Positions 41,637-53,659 of a stretch of 64,000 nt of DNA are shown here, in pieces. A program made the translations under genes and the position numbers. Origin of the DNA: Gammaproteobacteria bacterium (GTDB lineage: Bacteria > Pseudomonadota > Gammaproteobacteria > Steroidobacterales > GCA-2729495); NCBI GenBank assembly GCA_014337915.1, contig QUBU01000007.1, positions 1 to 64,000 on the forward strand. Reading direction: 5' to 3'. Within the stretch, counting starts at the first letter, position 1. The number at the start of each line of letters is the position of its first letter. The notes under the pieces are model-generated. The model was given only the letters and a program-made list of their open reading frames with translations, was not told the origin of the DNA and made no database searches.

Positions 41637-42257
41637 TCAGCGTTCCAGCACGATGATGTGGCGCTCGGCATCGAGCCCGGGCACCTGCACCCGGTCCACC
41701 GCGCTGGCCCGCCAGGGGGCCGGCAGTGCAGAGAGTTCGTCGTCGGGCCGGCGGCCCTTCATCGCCAGCAGCCGCCCGCCGGGGGCGGCCAGCCGGCCAC
41801 AGGCGGCGATGAAATCCGCGAGGCTCGCCAGGGCGCGACATACCACGGTGTCGAACTGGCCGGCGGCGGGATAGGCCTCGAGTCGCGCCTGCACCAGGCT
41901 GACGTTGGCGAGCCCAAGGTCGCTCACGACCTGGTGCAGGAAGCGCAACTTCTTTCCCACCGAGTCCACCAGGGTGAAGCGGCGGGCCGGCTCCAGCAGC
42001 GCCAGGGGGATGCCGGGCAGACCGGCGCCGGTGCCGGCGTCGAGGATGGCGCCTCCCCGCAGGTAGGGCTGGGCGGTCACGGAGTCGAGGATGTGCCGCA
42101 GGGCCATGTCGTCCATCGCGGTGATGCGGGTGAGGTTATAGGCCCGGTTCCACTGCTGGATCAGCTCCAGGTAGCGGACCAGCGCCCCGATGAGGTTCTC
42201 GTCGGCCGGCACGCCGAGCTGCGCCAGGCCATCCGTCAGGCGCTGTTCGACGTCCAT
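41637..42257 (-). CDS. rsmG: 16S rRNA (guanine-527-N7)-methyltransferase RsmG
   Basis: A 206-residue SAM-dependent methyltransferase. Family motifs are YNLTRITAMDDMALRHILDS, ILDAGTGAGLPGIPLAL (SAM loop) and VDSVGKKLRFLHQV, with CRALASLADF further on. ATG 42257 (MDVEQRLTDGLAQLG) is the family-like start. In many bacteria rsmG directly follows mnmG; here about 9.3 kb of other genes separate them. Confidence 0.95.
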   Translation of the reverse strand: MDVEQRLTDGLAQLGVPADENLIGALVRYLELIQQWNRAYNLTRITAMDDMALRHILDSVTAQPYLRGGAILDAGTGAGLPGIPLALLEPARRFTLVDSVGKKLRFLHQVVSDLGLANVSLVQARLEAYPAAGQFDTVVCRALASLADFIAACGRLAAPGGRLLAMKGRRPDDELSALPAPWRASAVDRVQVPGLDAERHIIVLER

Positions 42258-42332
42258 GGTCCGGGTCCGAGGCAGGCGGCTGCAGTTCGCGCAGAGTATA
42301 GCCAAATCGGCCGGACCGACCCGCGGCCAGGC

Positions 42333-43607
42333 TCAGGATTCCCTCTCCTGCTGCCCGGTGATGAGCCTTGCGCCGCGCTGGAACATCAAATACGACCACA
42401 GCCACTGGACGATCACCATGATGCGGTTACGCACGCCGATCAGGAAGAACACATGGGCACCGCCCCAGAGCCACCAGGCCAGGTAGCCGCGCAGGCGCAG
42501 CCGGCCAAGGTCGATGACGGCGCTGTGGCGCCCGATGGTCGCGAGGTTGCCCTGGTGGTGGTAGCGGAACGGGCCTGGACCGCGCTGGCCGGCGCTGCGT
42601 GCGGCGATCACTGCAGCAACATGGCGCCCGGCCTGTTTCGCTGCCGGCGCAATCCCGGGCACGAAGCCGAGTGCCGCATCGGCGATGCGCGCGGCATCGC
42701 CGACCACGAACACCTCCGGCAGGCCCGGCACGGACAGGTCTGGCCCGACGGTCACCCGCCCCTGCGAGTCGGCCGGCACGCCGAGCCAACTGGCCAGTGG
42801 CCCGGCTTGCACGCCCGCGGCCCAGAGCGTCGTGGCCGCCGGCTGCAGCTCGCCATCGATACGCACCCCGCCGGCCTCGCAGGCGGTGATCCTGCGGCCG
42901 ATCTGCACCTCGACGCCAAGGCGCCCCAGGGCACGAGCCGCGTAGTCCGCCAGCGCGGGAGCGAAAGCCGGCAGCAGCCGCGGCCCGGCCTCGACCAGGA
43001 TGACACGCGTGGTACGGGTGTTGATGCGGCGGAAATCCGCGGCGAGGACCTTGCGGGCCAGTTCGCTGATGGCCCCTGCCAGTTCCACGCCGGTCGGGCC
43101 GCCGCCGATCACCACGAACGTCAGCAGGCGCTGCCTTTCCGCCGCATCCTCTGCCATTTCGGCTCGCTCGAAGGCCAGCAGAATGCGGCGGCGGATAGCC
43201 GTGGCGTCCTCCACCGACTTGAGCCCCGGCGCATGCGGTTCCCACTCGGGATGACCGTAGTAGTTGTGGCGGGCGCCGGTGGCGAGGATGAGGTAGTCGT
43301 AGGGTACGCGCCGGTCGCCCAGCAGGACCGCGCGCTGCGCGGTGTCCACCCCGGTCACCTCGGCGAGCTGCACCAGCACGGCGGGCTGGTTGCGGAACAC
43401 GCCGCGCACCGGCCAGGCGATGTCGCCGGGTGACAGGCCGGCGGTCGCCACCTGGTAGAGCAGGGGCTGGAAGAGATGGTAGTTCTGCCGGTCGATCAGC
43501 GTGATGGCCACCGGCGCCCGGGTGCGGGCGAGTGCCTTGGCGGCGGCGAGGCCACCGAAGCCGGCGCCGACGATCACCACCGACGCTGCCGGCTGCGATC
43601 CCGTCAT
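42333..43607 (-). CDS. Type II NADH dehydrogenase (NDH-2-like)
   Basis: A 424-residue FAD-dependent oxidoreductase that would pass electrons from NADH to quinone without pumping protons. The FAD-binding fold is VVIVGAGFGGLAAAKALA. The NADH-binding fold is VVIGGGPTGVELAGAI, and the second FAD motif is VFVVGDAARIADAALG. The C-terminal hydrophobic/basic segment (LAWWLWGGAHVFFLIGVRNR) fits peripheral membrane attachment, as in the Ndh family. ATG 43607 is chosen; an upstream ATG at 43628 is possible. Confidence 0.9.
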   Translation of the reverse strand: MTGSQPAASVVIVGAGFGGLAAAKALARTRAPVAITLIDRQNYHLFQPLLYQVATAGLSPGDIAWPVRGVFRNQPAVLVQLAEVTGVDTAQRAVLLGDRRVPYDYLILATGARHNYYGHPEWEPHAPGLKSVEDATAIRRRILLAFERAEMAEDAAERQRLLTFVVIGGGPTGVELAGAISELARKVLAADFRRINTRTTRVILVEAGPRLLPAFAPALADYAARALGRLGVEVQIGRRITACEAGGVRIDGELQPAATTLWAAGVQAGPLASWLGVPADSQGRVTVGPDLSVPGLPEVFVVGDAARIADAALGFVPGIAPAAKQAGRHVAAVIAARSAGQRGPGPFRYHHQGNLATIGRHSAVIDLGRLRLRGYLAWWLWGGAHVFFLIGVRNRIMVIVQWLWSYLMFQRGARLITGQQERES

Positions 43608-43639
43608 GGGCGCGCCGCACCCGGCCATGTCGCGGCGGC

Positions 43640-44629
43640 TCAACCCAGGCGCACGAGCGTCCGGCCGGTGACGCGCCCGTCGATGTAGGCGTCGAAGCAG
43701 GCCGGCAGGCCGTCGAGGTCCACTTCACGGTCGATGATACGTTCGAGATGCGCCGGCTTCAGATCCGCGCCGAGGCGCTGCCAGAGGGCGATCCGCAGCT
43801 CGCGGGGCACATCGCCGGAGCTGATGCCGAGCAGGCTCACGCCGCGCAGGATGAAGGGCATCACCGTGGTCTCCAGCTGCGGACCGGCCGCCAGGCCGAT
43901 GCTGGCGATGTTGCCGAGCGGAACCACGCTGCGTGTCAGCCAGGCGAGCACGCTGCCGCCGAGGTTGTCCACGGCACCGCCCCAGACCGCCTTCTCGAGC
44001 GGCCGCGTGCCCAGCGCCGTGCCGTCCAGTACCTGCACGGCGCTGGCACCCAGGCTGCGCAGGTACTGCTCCGCTCCGGGCTTGTGGGTCAGCGCCGTCA
44101 CGCGGTAGCCCTGGCGGCTGAAGATGTCGATGGCAACGCTGCCGACACCGCCGGTCGCGCCGGTTACGGCGATCGGGCCAAGCCCCGGGTGCTGGCCGTT
44201 CTGCTCCATGCGGTGCAGGGCGTAGGCGGCGGTGAAGCCCGCGGTGCCAATGGCCATCGCCTCGCGCAGGCTGAGCCCCGGCGGCAGGGGATTGAGAAAA
44301 TCGGCGGGGAGGCGCGCGTATTCGCTGAAGCCGCCGTCGTGGGTCTCGCTGAGGCCGCAGCCGCAGGCGACCACCGCGTCGCCCGGCCTGAAGCGCGGGT
44401 CCGCCGAGCTCTCCACGGTACCGGCGACGTCCACGCCGGCCACCAGCGGGTAGCGGCGCAGGATGCGGCCCTTGCCGGTGGCAGCCAGCGCATCTTTGTA
44501 GTTGATGCCCGACCAGGCAGCGCGGATGACGACATCCCCGGCTGACAGCTCATCGAGGCGCAGCCGTTCGAGGCGCGCCACGCTGCGATCGCCATCGAGG
44601 TGAACCCGGAAAGCCCGGAAGTCCTTCAT
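43640..44629 (-). CDS. YhdH/AcuI-family quinone oxidoreductase (acrylyl-CoA reductase type)
   Basis: A 329-residue zinc-free medium-chain dehydrogenase. Family hallmarks are SGINYKDALAATGKGRILRRYPLV, DVAGTV, the nucleotide fold VTGATGGVGSVAIDIFSRQGY and VDNLGGSVLAWL. The KDAL and TGKGRI residues match YhdH/YhfP/AcuI, some of which reduce acryloyl-CoA with NADPH. The physiological substrate is not certain here. It is separated from ndh by 32 nt, and a strong hairpin lies just upstream. Confidence 0.87.
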   Translation of the reverse strand: MKDFRAFRVHLDGDRSVARLERLRLDELSAGDVVIRAAWSGINYKDALAATGKGRILRRYPLVAGVDVAGTVESSADPRFRPGDAVVACGCGLSETHDGGFSEYARLPADFLNPLPPGLSLREAMAIGTAGFTAAYALHRMEQNGQHPGLGPIAVTGATGGVGSVAIDIFSRQGYRVTALTHKPGAEQYLRSLGASAVQVLDGTALGTRPLEKAVWGGAVDNLGGSVLAWLTRSVVPLGNIASIGLAAGPQLETTVMPFILRGVSLLGISSGDVPRELRIALWQRLGADLKPAHLERIIDREVDLDGLPACFDAYIDGRVTGRTLVRLG

Positions 44630-44649
44630 TGCGCTCTCCCGGAGACGAC

Positions 44650-44671
44650 TCCGGGGCGCAAGCGCCCCGGA
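44650..44671 (-). terminator. Strong GC hairpin between cytochrome c4 and the YhdH-like gene
   Basis: A perfect 10-bp stem, TCCGGGGCGC paired with GCGCCCCGGA, spans a 2-nt loop. A second, imperfect GC-rich stem (GGCGCGG...CCGCGCC) lies at about 44691-44709 in the same gap. Together they could terminate the cytochrome c4 transcript. No T-run follows, so termination strength is uncertain. Confidence 0.45.
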
Positions 44672-44714
44672 AGCAGTGACGAACCGGCGCGGCCCCTGGG
44701 GCCGCCGCGCCCGC

Positions 44715-45332
44715 CTACTTGTTGTAGTGAACCGTGAACAGGCCGGACTGGGCCGCGAAATAGGCGGCGAGGTCCCTGACGTCGGCATCCTTCAGCGTGC
44801 CCACCTGGCCCTGCATGACCGGATCCTGGCGCGCCTTTTCCCGGTACTTGGTGATGGCCTGCACCAGGTAGTCCTCGTGCTGGCCGGCGAGGTTCGGCCA
44901 GGTGGGCGAGGCGCTGATGCCGGTCTCGCCGTGGCAGGCAGCACAGACCGTCGCCTTCTCCTTGCCGCGGCTGGCGGCGGCGGAACCGTCGGCCGCGGCC
45001 GCCGGCTTGGCGTCACCCTCGCTGCCGAGGAAGGCGGCGATGTCCTGCATGTCCTGGTCCGAGAGCGTCGCCGCCTGGGCCTGCATGGTCGTATGCGGCC
45101 GGGTCTTCGCTTTGTACTCCTGCAGCGCGATCACCAGGTAATCGGGCTTCTGACCACCGAGCTTCGGTACGCGATAGGACGGGTAGGCGTTGCGGTAGCC
45201 GGGAATGCCGTGGCAGCCCATGCAGGTCACGGCCAGCTCGGCACCGCGGGCCGGATCCCCGGCGGCCTGGGCACCCATGGAAAACCCGGCCATGGCCGTG
45301 AGGGCGGCGATCAGCGCAAAACGTCGACTCAT
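44715..45332 (-). CDS. Diheme cytochrome c4
   Basis: A 205-residue periplasmic electron carrier with a signal peptide (about 1-23). Two heme c sites are CMGCH and CAACH, one in each half of an internally repeated protein. Distal methionine ligands are likely in the [20 protein letters not shown] and [20 protein letters not shown] segments. Cytochrome c4 donates electrons to terminal oxidases in related bacteria. It is divergent from the SIMPL gene (97-bp gap). Confidence 0.93.
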   Translation of the reverse strand: MSRRFALIAALTAMAGFSMGAQAAGDPARGAELAVTCMGCHGIPGYRNAYPSYRVPKLGGQKPDYLVIALQEYKAKTRPHTTMQAQAATLSDQDMQDIAAFLGSEGDAKPAAAADGSAAASRGKEKATVCAACHGETGISASPTWPNLAGQHEDYLVQAITKYREKARQDPVMQGQVGTLKDADVRDLAAYFAAQSGLFTVHYNK

Positions 45333-45429
45333 GCAAAGGACCTCGGATGGGGGAAGGGGGCAGGCCCACGGCCGCCCCGCAGCGGCGGTATGTTAGTGTG
45401 ACTTCCCCGTCATTTCTAGAGAGATTGCC

Positions 45430-46170
45430 ATGCTCCGCAGCATTGTCACCCTCCTCTGCCTCCCGATACTGGCGGGCGCCACGGCGGCGCTGGCGCAACC
45501 TGCCGACATGCCGTTGCAGCCGCCGCGGACCATCACGGTGTCGGGCAGCGGTTCGGTCACCGGTACGCCCGACAAGGCGCAGGTTCGACTGACCGTTCAG
45601 AAGACCAACGCGTCGATGGACAAGGCCCGGACCGAGGTGCTGGCCGTGGTCCAGCGCTTCCTGGCGCTGACGAAGAAGCTCGGCATCCCCGAGGCCAAGG
45701 TCCGCAGCAGCAGCGCCACGGTGAATCCCCAGTACCGCTGGGACCAGCCGACCTCTCGCCAGGTGCTGGAAGGCTATTCGGTGCAACGCGAGTTCGAAGT
45801 CGAGCTCACCGACCTGGACAAGCTCGGCGCGCTGGTGGAAGGCGCGGTGGATGCCGGCGTCAACCACGTGGCCCCGCCGGTACTCGACAGCAGCAAGCGA
45901 CGCGATCTGAATCGCCAGGCCCTCGCGGCGGCGGCCAGGGATGCCGAGGCCAATGCGCGGACGATCGCCGACACCCTGGGCGTGAAGCTCGGCAGCCTGC
46001 GTGAACTCACCGCCGGCGGGGCCGAGCCACCGCGCCCGCCGATGCCCATGCCGATGGTGAAGATGGCGATGGCCGAGACCGCCAGCATCGACGGGGCGGC
46101 CACGTACTCCCCGGGCAGCCTGGACTTCGAAGCCACGGTGACCGCCAGCTTCGAGGTCAGCAGTCCATAA
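45430..46170 (+). CDS. SIMPL-domain (DUF541) exported protein
   Basis: A 246-residue protein with a Sec signal peptide (about 1-22, ending ALAQP). A SIMPL/DUF541 domain (about 35-240) follows, beginning with the typical ITVSGSGSVTGTPDKAQVRLTV and including QYRWDQP. SIMPL proteins are periplasmic or outer-membrane associated and have been linked to oxidative stress, but the mechanism is unknown. The ATG is preceded by GAGAG. It is the only plus-strand gene between 29 and 53.6 kb, apart from none that I could confirm. Confidence 0.88.
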   Translation: MLRSIVTLLCLPILAGATAALAQPADMPLQPPRTITVSGSGSVTGTPDKAQVRLTVQKTNASMDKARTEVLAVVQRFLALTKKLGIPEAKVRSSSATVNPQYRWDQPTSRQVLEGYSVQREFEVELTDLDKLGALVEGAVDAGVNHVAPPVLDSSKRRDLNRQALAAAARDAEANARTIADTLGVKLGSLRELTAGGAEPPRPPMPMPMVKMAMAETASIDGAATYSPGSLDFEATVTASFEVSSP

Positions 46171-46195
46171 TTGCCACTGTCAACTAAGTGATATT

Positions 46196-48021
<1,826 letters not shown>

Positions 48022-48025
<4 letters not shown>

Positions 48026-48903
48026 GAGCGGCTCCGGTCGCGCGGATCCAGTGCATCGCGCAGGCCATCACCGAGGAAGTTGAAGCAGAACAGCGTCAGC
48101 GCCAGGAACAGCGAGGGAAAGACGATCATCCACCAGGCCGTCTCCAGCTCCTGCGCGCCCTCGTTGACCAGCGCGCCCCAGGACGTCATCGGCTCCTGCA
48201 CACCGAGCCCGAGAAAGCTCAGCACGGATTCCACCAGGATCACGTGCGGGATGGTGAGCGTGACGTAGACCACCACCACACCCAGCAGGTTGGGCACGAT
48301 GTGACGGCGGATGATGCGGCCGGCGGGCACGCCACCGGCCCGGGCGGCCTCGACGAACTCGCGGTTGCGCAGCGACAGCGTCTGGCCGCGGACGATGCGC
48401 GCCATGTCCAGCCAGTTGATGGCGCCAATGGCGATGAAGATCAGCACGATGTTGCGGCCGAACAGCACCATCAGCAGGATCACCAGGAACATGAAGGGCA
48501 GCGCGTAGAGCACGTCCACCACGCGCATCATCAGCTGGTCCAGGCGGCCGCCGACATAGCCGGCCACGGCACCGTAGAGCACGCCGATGGCCAGGCTCAC
48601 GGCAGTGGAGACCAGGGCCACCAGCAGCGAAATACGCCCGCCCCACAGGGTGCGCACCAGCAGGTCGCGCCCCAGCGAATCGGTGCCGAACAGGTGCCCG
48701 CTGGCCAGCGACGGGCCGACGGCGATGTTGTCCCAATCGGTCTGCTCGTAGCTGTACGGCAGGAAGAAGGGCGCCACGACCACCACCAGCGCCATCGCCA
48801 CCAGCAGCCAGAGCGCGGTGATCGCGGCGCGGTTGCCGCGCAGGGTGGCCCAGGCGTCCGACCAGAGGCTGCGGGCCTCATCGCCCCCGGATTCCCGGCT
48901 CAT
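48022..48903 (-). CDS. Peptide ABC transporter permease (OppC type)
   Basis: A 293-residue inner-membrane permease. An N-terminal helix (ITALWLLVAMALVVVVAPFF) is followed by the BPD-transport domain with five helices. The EAA loop is EFVEAARAGGVPAGRIIRRHI, where the ATPase docks. FGTDSLGRDLLVRTLWG is the DppC/OppC signature. ATG 48903 overlaps the upstream permease stop as ATGA, and its own stop overlaps the ATPase start. Confidence 0.94.
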
Positions 48904-49826
48904 GGCAGATGGCGGATGCGCGGGTCGAGCAGCCCGTACACCAGGTCCACGAGGAAGTTGCACAGCAGGATCAGCGTGCCGTAGAAGACCACCACGCCCA
49001 TCACCAGCGTGTAGTCGCGATTGAGCGCGCCGGTGACGAAAAAGCGGCCGATGCCCGGCAGCCCGAAGATCTGCTCGATGACCACCGAGCCGGTGATCAG
49101 CGCAGCAATTGCCGGTCCCAGGTAGGAAACGACCGGCAGCAACGCGGGCCGCAGCGCATGCTGCAACAGGATGCGGCCTGGCGACAGGCCCTGGGCACGG
49201 GCGGTGCGGATGTAGGGGCTTGACAGCACCTCGATCATGCTGGCGCGGGTCAGCCGCGCCAGGTAGGCGACCTGCGGCAGGGCCAGCGTGATCACCGGCA
49301 GCACCAGGTGGCGCCAGGCACCGCCGCCATAGCCGCCGGCCGGCAGCCAGCCGAGCCCTACCGCCACCACCAGCACCAGCAGCGGTGCCATGACGAAGTT
49401 CGGGATGGAAATCCCGGTCATCGCCGCCGCCATCACCAGGTGATCGCTCGCGGCATTCTGGCGCAGCGCCGCCCAGGCGCCCGCCGACACGCCCGCCAGC
49501 AGCGCCAGCAGCATGGCCAGCGCACCGATGCGCAGCGAGACCGGGAATCCGGCCCGGATCAGCTCGGTCACGCTGAAGTCGCGGTACTGCAGTGACGGGC
49601 CGAAATCGCCGCGCGCCAGGTTGCCGAGGTAGCGGCCGAACTGCCGGACCAGCGGTTCGTCCAGATGATAGGCCTGGCGCAGGTTGGCCTCGATCTCCGG
49701 CGGCAGGTCGCGCTCCCGGTCGAAGGGGCCGCCGGGCGCGGCACGGATCAGGAAGAACGCGGCGGCGATCAGGACCAGCAGCGTGGGGATGCCCGTCAGC
49801 AGGCGCTGGATCGTGAACCGCAGCAT
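48900..49826 (-). CDS. Peptide ABC transporter permease (OppB type)
   Basis: A 308-residue inner-membrane permease of the OppB/DppB family. The first helix is LLTGIPTLLVLIAAAFFLI, followed by PGGPFDRER, the substrate-facing loop common to OppB. The EAA-like segment is YIRTARAQGLSPGRILLQHAL and the C-terminus is VYGLLDPRIRHLP. ATG 49826 precedes the conserved MLRFTIQRLL. It is separated from oppA by 54 nt. Confidence 0.94.
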   Translation of the reverse strand: MLRFTIQRLLTGIPTLLVLIAAAFFLIRAAPGGPFDRERDLPPEIEANLRQAYHLDEPLVRQFGRYLGNLARGDFGPSLQYRDFSVTELIRAGFPVSLRIGALAMLLALLAGVSAGAWAALRQNAASDHLVMAAAMTGISIPNFVMAPLLVLVVAVGLGWLPAGGYGGGAWRHLVLPVITLALPQVAYLARLTRASMIEVLSSPYIRTARAQGLSPGRILLQHALRPALLPVVSYLGPAIAALITGSVVIEQIFGLPGIGRFFVTGALNRDYTLVMGVVVFYGTLILLCNFLVDLVYGLLDPRIRHLP

Positions 49827-49880
49827 GGGTGCATGGTGCCTCGGTGGCAGGCGGACGGGAAGCACCGCCGGCGGCCACGC

Positions 49881-51536
49881 TCAGTGGCGGAGGATGTAGA
49901 GGTCCTTGCTGTGGTGATGGTCCATGAGGTTCGGCCGGTAGCCGCCGACCCAGGGCTTCACCAGCCGCTTGGATGCGTAGAAGTACAGCGGGATCAGCGG
50001 CTGGTCGGCGAGCAGCTGCCGCTCGGCCGCCTCCAGCAGCGCACGCCGCTCGGCGGGATCAGCGGTGGCGGCCGCCTGGTCGAGCAGCGCGTCATAGGCC
50101 GGGTTGCGGTAGCCGGGGTCGTTCTGGCCGTTCGCGGAGTGCAGTAGCTGCAGGAAGGTGTAGGCGTCGTTGTAATCGCCGATCCAGCCGGAGCGGAACA
50201 CCTGGGTGATGACGCGGCGCTTGCGGTTCTCGATGAAGACCTTCCACTCCTGGTTCAGCAGCTTCGTGCGCACGCCCAGCGTCTGCTTCCACATGGCCGC
50301 CAGCGCGCCGGCGATGCGCTTGTGGTTCTGGTCCGTGTTGTAGAGCAGTTCCACCTCCAGCGGGTGCTGCTCGGAATAGCCGGCCTCGTGGTACAGGCGG
50401 CGAGCCTCGGCATTGCGCTGCTCCTGGGTCCAGTCCGCCCAGGCCGGACGCTGGCCGCTGTAGTTCACCACCGGCGGCACGAAGCCCCAGGCCGGCTGCT
50501 CGCCGGTGCCCATCACCCGCTGCGTGAGGATGTCGCGGTCCACGGCCATGGACAGCGCCAGGCGCAGCGGCAGGTTGTCCCTGAACGGCGGGCGGGTGTT
50601 GTTGAAGCCGAAGTAGTAGGTGCCGAGGTAGGGGGCGATGCGCAGCTCGCCCAGCAGCTGCTCCCGCAGCCAGCGCACCTGGCGAAACGGCACACCCTCG
50701 GTCATGTCGAGCTCGTCGGCACGGTAGCGGTTGACCTCGGCGTCGTCGTTCTCGATGGGGTAGTACCAGACTTCGTCGATGCTGGTGTGGGCATCATCCC
50801 GGTAGTACCGGTTGCGCAGCAGCCGGATGTGGGACTGGATCACCCACTCTTCCAGCCGGTAGGCACCGTTGCTGACCAGGTTGCCCGGGCGGGCGAACTT
50901 CTCGCCGTAGCGCTCGACCGAGGGCCGGTGCACGGGATAGGCGCTGCTGTGGGTGAGCAGGCCGAGGAAGTAGGGTGTCGGCCCGGACAGGTGGATCTCC
51001 AGGGTCGCATCGTCGAGCGCCTGCACGCCGAGCGCCGTGGGTGGCAGGCGCCCCTCGACCACGGCCTCGGCGTTGAGGATCGGGTACAGGATGCTCGAGT
51101 AGCCGTTGAGCGTCGCCGGATCGCAGCTGCGGCGCAGGCTGTATTCGAAATCCCGCGCCGTGAGCCGGTCGCCGTTGCTCCAGCGCGCATCGGGACGCAT
51201 GTGGAAGCGGTAGCTGAGGCCATCGGCGCTGACCTCCCAGCTGGCCGCGGCGCCGGGTACCAGCTCGCCATCCTCGGTTTCCAGCACCAGCCCCTCGAAC
51301 AGGTCGCGCTCGATGTTGGAGGCCGCGACACTCTCGGTACGGTGCGGGTCGAGGCTTTCCGGCTCCGCGCCATTGCCCTTGCGCAGCAGCTGCTGCTGCG
51401 CGCGTTCCTGGCCGCCGGGGCCACCAACCGGGCCGGCGCTGGCCGATGGCACAGCGGTGCGTTCGCCGCAACCGGCGAGCAGGCAGCAGAGCAGCACCGG
51501 CAGCAGGGCCGCGCGCCGGTTGACGCCTTCAGGCAC
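49881..51536 (-). CDS. Oligopeptide-binding lipoprotein (OppA type, SBP family 5)
   Basis: A 551-residue substrate-binding protein. A lipoprotein signal peptide ends at the lipobox LLAGC (about residue 23), so it is likely anchored to the inner membrane. The family-5 signature is in [29 protein letters not shown], and other motifs include [18 protein letters not shown] and [29 protein letters not shown]. It starts with GTG and overlaps the mnmG stop by 8 nt, so the transporter is coupled to mnmG translation. Confidence 0.93.
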   Translation of the reverse strand: MPEGVNRRAALLPVLLCCLLAGCGERTAVPSASAGPVGGPGGQERAQQQLLRKGNGAEPESLDPHRTESVAASNIERDLFEGLVLETEDGELVPGAAASWEVSADGLSYRFHMRPDARWSNGDRLTARDFEYSLRRSCDPATLNGYSSILYPILNAEAVVEGRLPPTALGVQALDDATLEIHLSGPTPYFLGLLTHSSAYPVHRPSVERYGEKFARPGNLVSNGAYRLEEWVIQSHIRLLRNRYYRDDAHTSIDEVWYYPIENDDAEVNRYRADELDMTEGVPFRQVRWLREQLLGELRIAPYLGTYYFGFNNTRPPFRDNLPLRLALSMAVDRDILTQRVMGTGEQPAWGFVPPVVNYSGQRPAWADWTQEQRNAEARRLYHEAGYSEQHPLEVELLYNTDQNHKRIAGALAAMWKQTLGVRTKLLNQEWKVFIENRKRRVITQVFRSGWIGDYNDAYTFLQLLHSANGQNDPGYRNPAYDALLDQAAATADPAERRALLEAAERQLLADQPLIPLYFYASKRLVKPWVGGYRPNLMDHHHSKDLYILRH

Positions 51537-53433
51537 TGCGGGCCCGCTGCTTCTTCAGGTGCACCAGCAGCAGCGAGATGGCTGCCGGGGTCACGCCGGA
51601 GAGGCGCGCGGCCTGGGCCAGGGTCAGTGGCCGCGCTGCGCTCAGTGCCTGGCGCGTTTCGTTGGACAGCCCACGCACGGTGGCGTAGTCGATGTCCTGC
51701 GGCAGGACCGCATCGGCGTGGCGCCGGCTGCGCTCGATCTCCAGCTGCTGGCGCTGCACGTAGCCGTCGTAGCGCGCCTGCACTTCGACCTGCGCCACCA
51801 CCTGCTCGCCGTACTCCGGCGCCTCGTGGGCCGGGACCGGCCGCGGGCCGACCACGGGCAGGGCCGTGACCAGTGCATGGCTCGCGCCCGGCCGCCGCAG
51901 CAGTTCGAAGGCGCGCTGTTCGCGGCGCAGCGGCCCGCCCATGGCAGCCGCGGTGGCCGCATCCACGGCGTCGGGCTGCACGACGATGCCCTGCAGCCGG
52001 GTGGTCTCCGCGGCGATGGCCTCGCGCCTGGCGCAGAACTGCTCCCAGCGCGCGTCGTCGACCAGTCCCAGCTCACGGCCGACCGGTGTCAGGCGCAGGT
52101 CGGCGTTGTCCTCGCGCAGCAGCAGGCGGTACTCGGCACGGCTGGTGAACATGCGGTAGGGCTCGACCGTGCCGCGGGTGATGAGGTCATCCACCAGCAC
52201 GCCGATATAGGCCTGCTCGCGACCGGGCGACCAGGGCTCGCGCCCGAGTGCTGCGCGGCCGGCATTGAGGCCGGCCAGCAGGCCCTGCGCGGCGGCTTCC
52301 TCGTAGCCGGTGGTACCGTTGATCTGGCCGGCGAAATACAGCCCGGCCACCGCGCGGGTCTCCAGCGTCAGCTTCAGGTCCCGCGGATCGAAGAAGTCGT
52401 ACTCGATCGCGTAGCCAGGCCGCGTCAGGCGGGCGTTCTCGAAGCCGGGGATGCTCCGCACCAGTGCCTGTTGCACGTCGAAAGGCAGGCTGGTGGAAAT
52501 GCCGTTGGGGTAGAGCTCCGTGCTGTCGAGCCCCTCGGGCTCGACGAAAATCTGGTGGGAGCTGCGCCCGGCGAAGCGCACCACCTTGTCCTCGATCGAG
52601 GGGCAGTAGCGCGGCCCGGAGCCTTCGATGGCACCGGTGAACAGCGGCGAGCGGTCGAGGGCGCCGCGGATGATGTCGTGCGTCGCCTCGGTGGTGCGCG
52701 TGATGTGGCAGTTCACCTGGCGCGGATGCTCCGCGCGCCGTCCGAGGAAGGAGAACACCGGCACCGGCACATCGCCCGGTTGCGGCTGCATCACGCTGAA
52801 ATCGACGCTGCGCGCATCGATGCGCGGTGGCGTGCCGGTCTTCAGCCGGCCCACCCGGAACGGCAGCTCGCGCAGCCGGTCGGCGAGTTCGATGGAGGGC
52901 GGATCCCCGGCACGACCGCCGGCATGCTGCTCGAGGCCGACGTGGATGCGGCCACGGAGGAAAGTGCCCGCCGTGAGGACCACGGTGGCTGCATGCAGGC
53001 ACTGGCCGATCTGGGTGCGTACGCCGGTCACGCGCCCGCCCTCGACCAGGAGGTCGGCGACGCTGGCCTGGAACGCCTCGAGGCCGGGCTGCGCATCCAG
53101 CAGGGCGCGCACCGCGGCCTTGTACAGCAGGCGATCGGCCTGGGCGCGCGTGGCGCGCACCGCCGGCCCCTTGCTGGCGTTGAGAATGCGGAAGTGGATG
53201 CCGGCACGGTCCGCGGCGCGGGCCATCAACCCGCCCAGCGCGTCGATCTCGCGCACCAGGTGGCCCTTGCCGATCCCGCCGATCGCGGGATTGCAGCTCA
53301 TCTGGCCGATGGTCTCGAGGTTCTGCGTCAGCAGCAGCGTGCGCGCGCCGAGGCGCGCGGCGGCCGCAGCCGCCTCGCTGCCAGCATGGCCACCGCCGAC
53401 CACGATCACATCGAAGCGCGATTCCTGCTGCAT
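51529..53433 (-). CDS. mnmG: tRNA uridine-34 carboxymethylaminomethyl synthesis enzyme MnmG
   Basis: A 634-residue FAD enzyme that, with MnmE, modifies the wobble uridine of several tRNAs. The FAD fold is [22 protein letters not shown]. GidA signatures include [37 protein letters not shown] and [14 protein letters not shown], and a helical C-terminus (about 540-630) binds tRNA. ATG 53433 is the conserved start. It is upstream of and overlaps oppA, an unusual linkage. The neighbours rsmG-parA-parB are 9 kb away. Confidence 0.97.
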   Translation of the reverse strand: MQQESRFDVIVVGGGHAGSEAAAAAARLGARTLLLTQNLETIGQMSCNPAIGGIGKGHLVREIDALGGLMARAADRAGIHFRILNASKGPAVRATRAQADRLLYKAAVRALLDAQPGLEAFQASVADLLVEGGRVTGVRTQIGQCLHAATVVLTAGTFLRGRIHVGLEQHAGGRAGDPPSIELADRLRELPFRVGRLKTGTPPRIDARSVDFSVMQPQPGDVPVPVFSFLGRRAEHPRQVNCHITRTTEATHDIIRGALDRSPLFTGAIEGSGPRYCPSIEDKVVRFAGRSSHQIFVEPEGLDSTELYPNGISTSLPFDVQQALVRSIPGFENARLTRPGYAIEYDFFDPRDLKLTLETRAVAGLYFAGQINGTTGYEEAAAQGLLAGLNAGRAALGREPWSPGREQAYIGVLVDDLITRGTVEPYRMFTSRAEYRLLLREDNADLRLTPVGRELGLVDDARWEQFCARREAIAAETTRLQGIVVQPDAVDAATAAAMGGPLRREQRAFELLRRPGASHALVTALPVVGPRPVPAHEAPEYGEQVVAQVEVQARYDGYVQRQQLEIERSRRHADAVLPQDIDYATVRGLSNETRQALSAARPLTLAQAARLSGVTPAAISLLLVHLKKQRARSA

Positions 53434-53659
53434 GGCTCCGGCACCTTTGCCGGCGGCAGGCTCCCGGCTGCCGCGGCGGCGCGCATTGTAGCGCGGCCAC
53501 CGCCCAGCCACGGCGTTCACCATAAGCGGGACCGTCCGGCGGGCTGCGACGGGCGTCACAGTCGAGGCCAGCCGCTTTCTGCGACGCTAGTCTCACTTGC
53601 TGCGCCCGCGATCCTCGCCGGTGCAGCCACGCCAGCAACAAGAACAAGAACAGGCAGCC

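Noticed and set aside
39726..42330. parS sites or a replication origin near parAB/rsmG
   Set aside because: No TGTTTCACGTGAAACA-like palindrome and no cluster of TTATCCACA boxes was noticed here or around mnmG. A computed scan would be needed to exclude degenerate sites.
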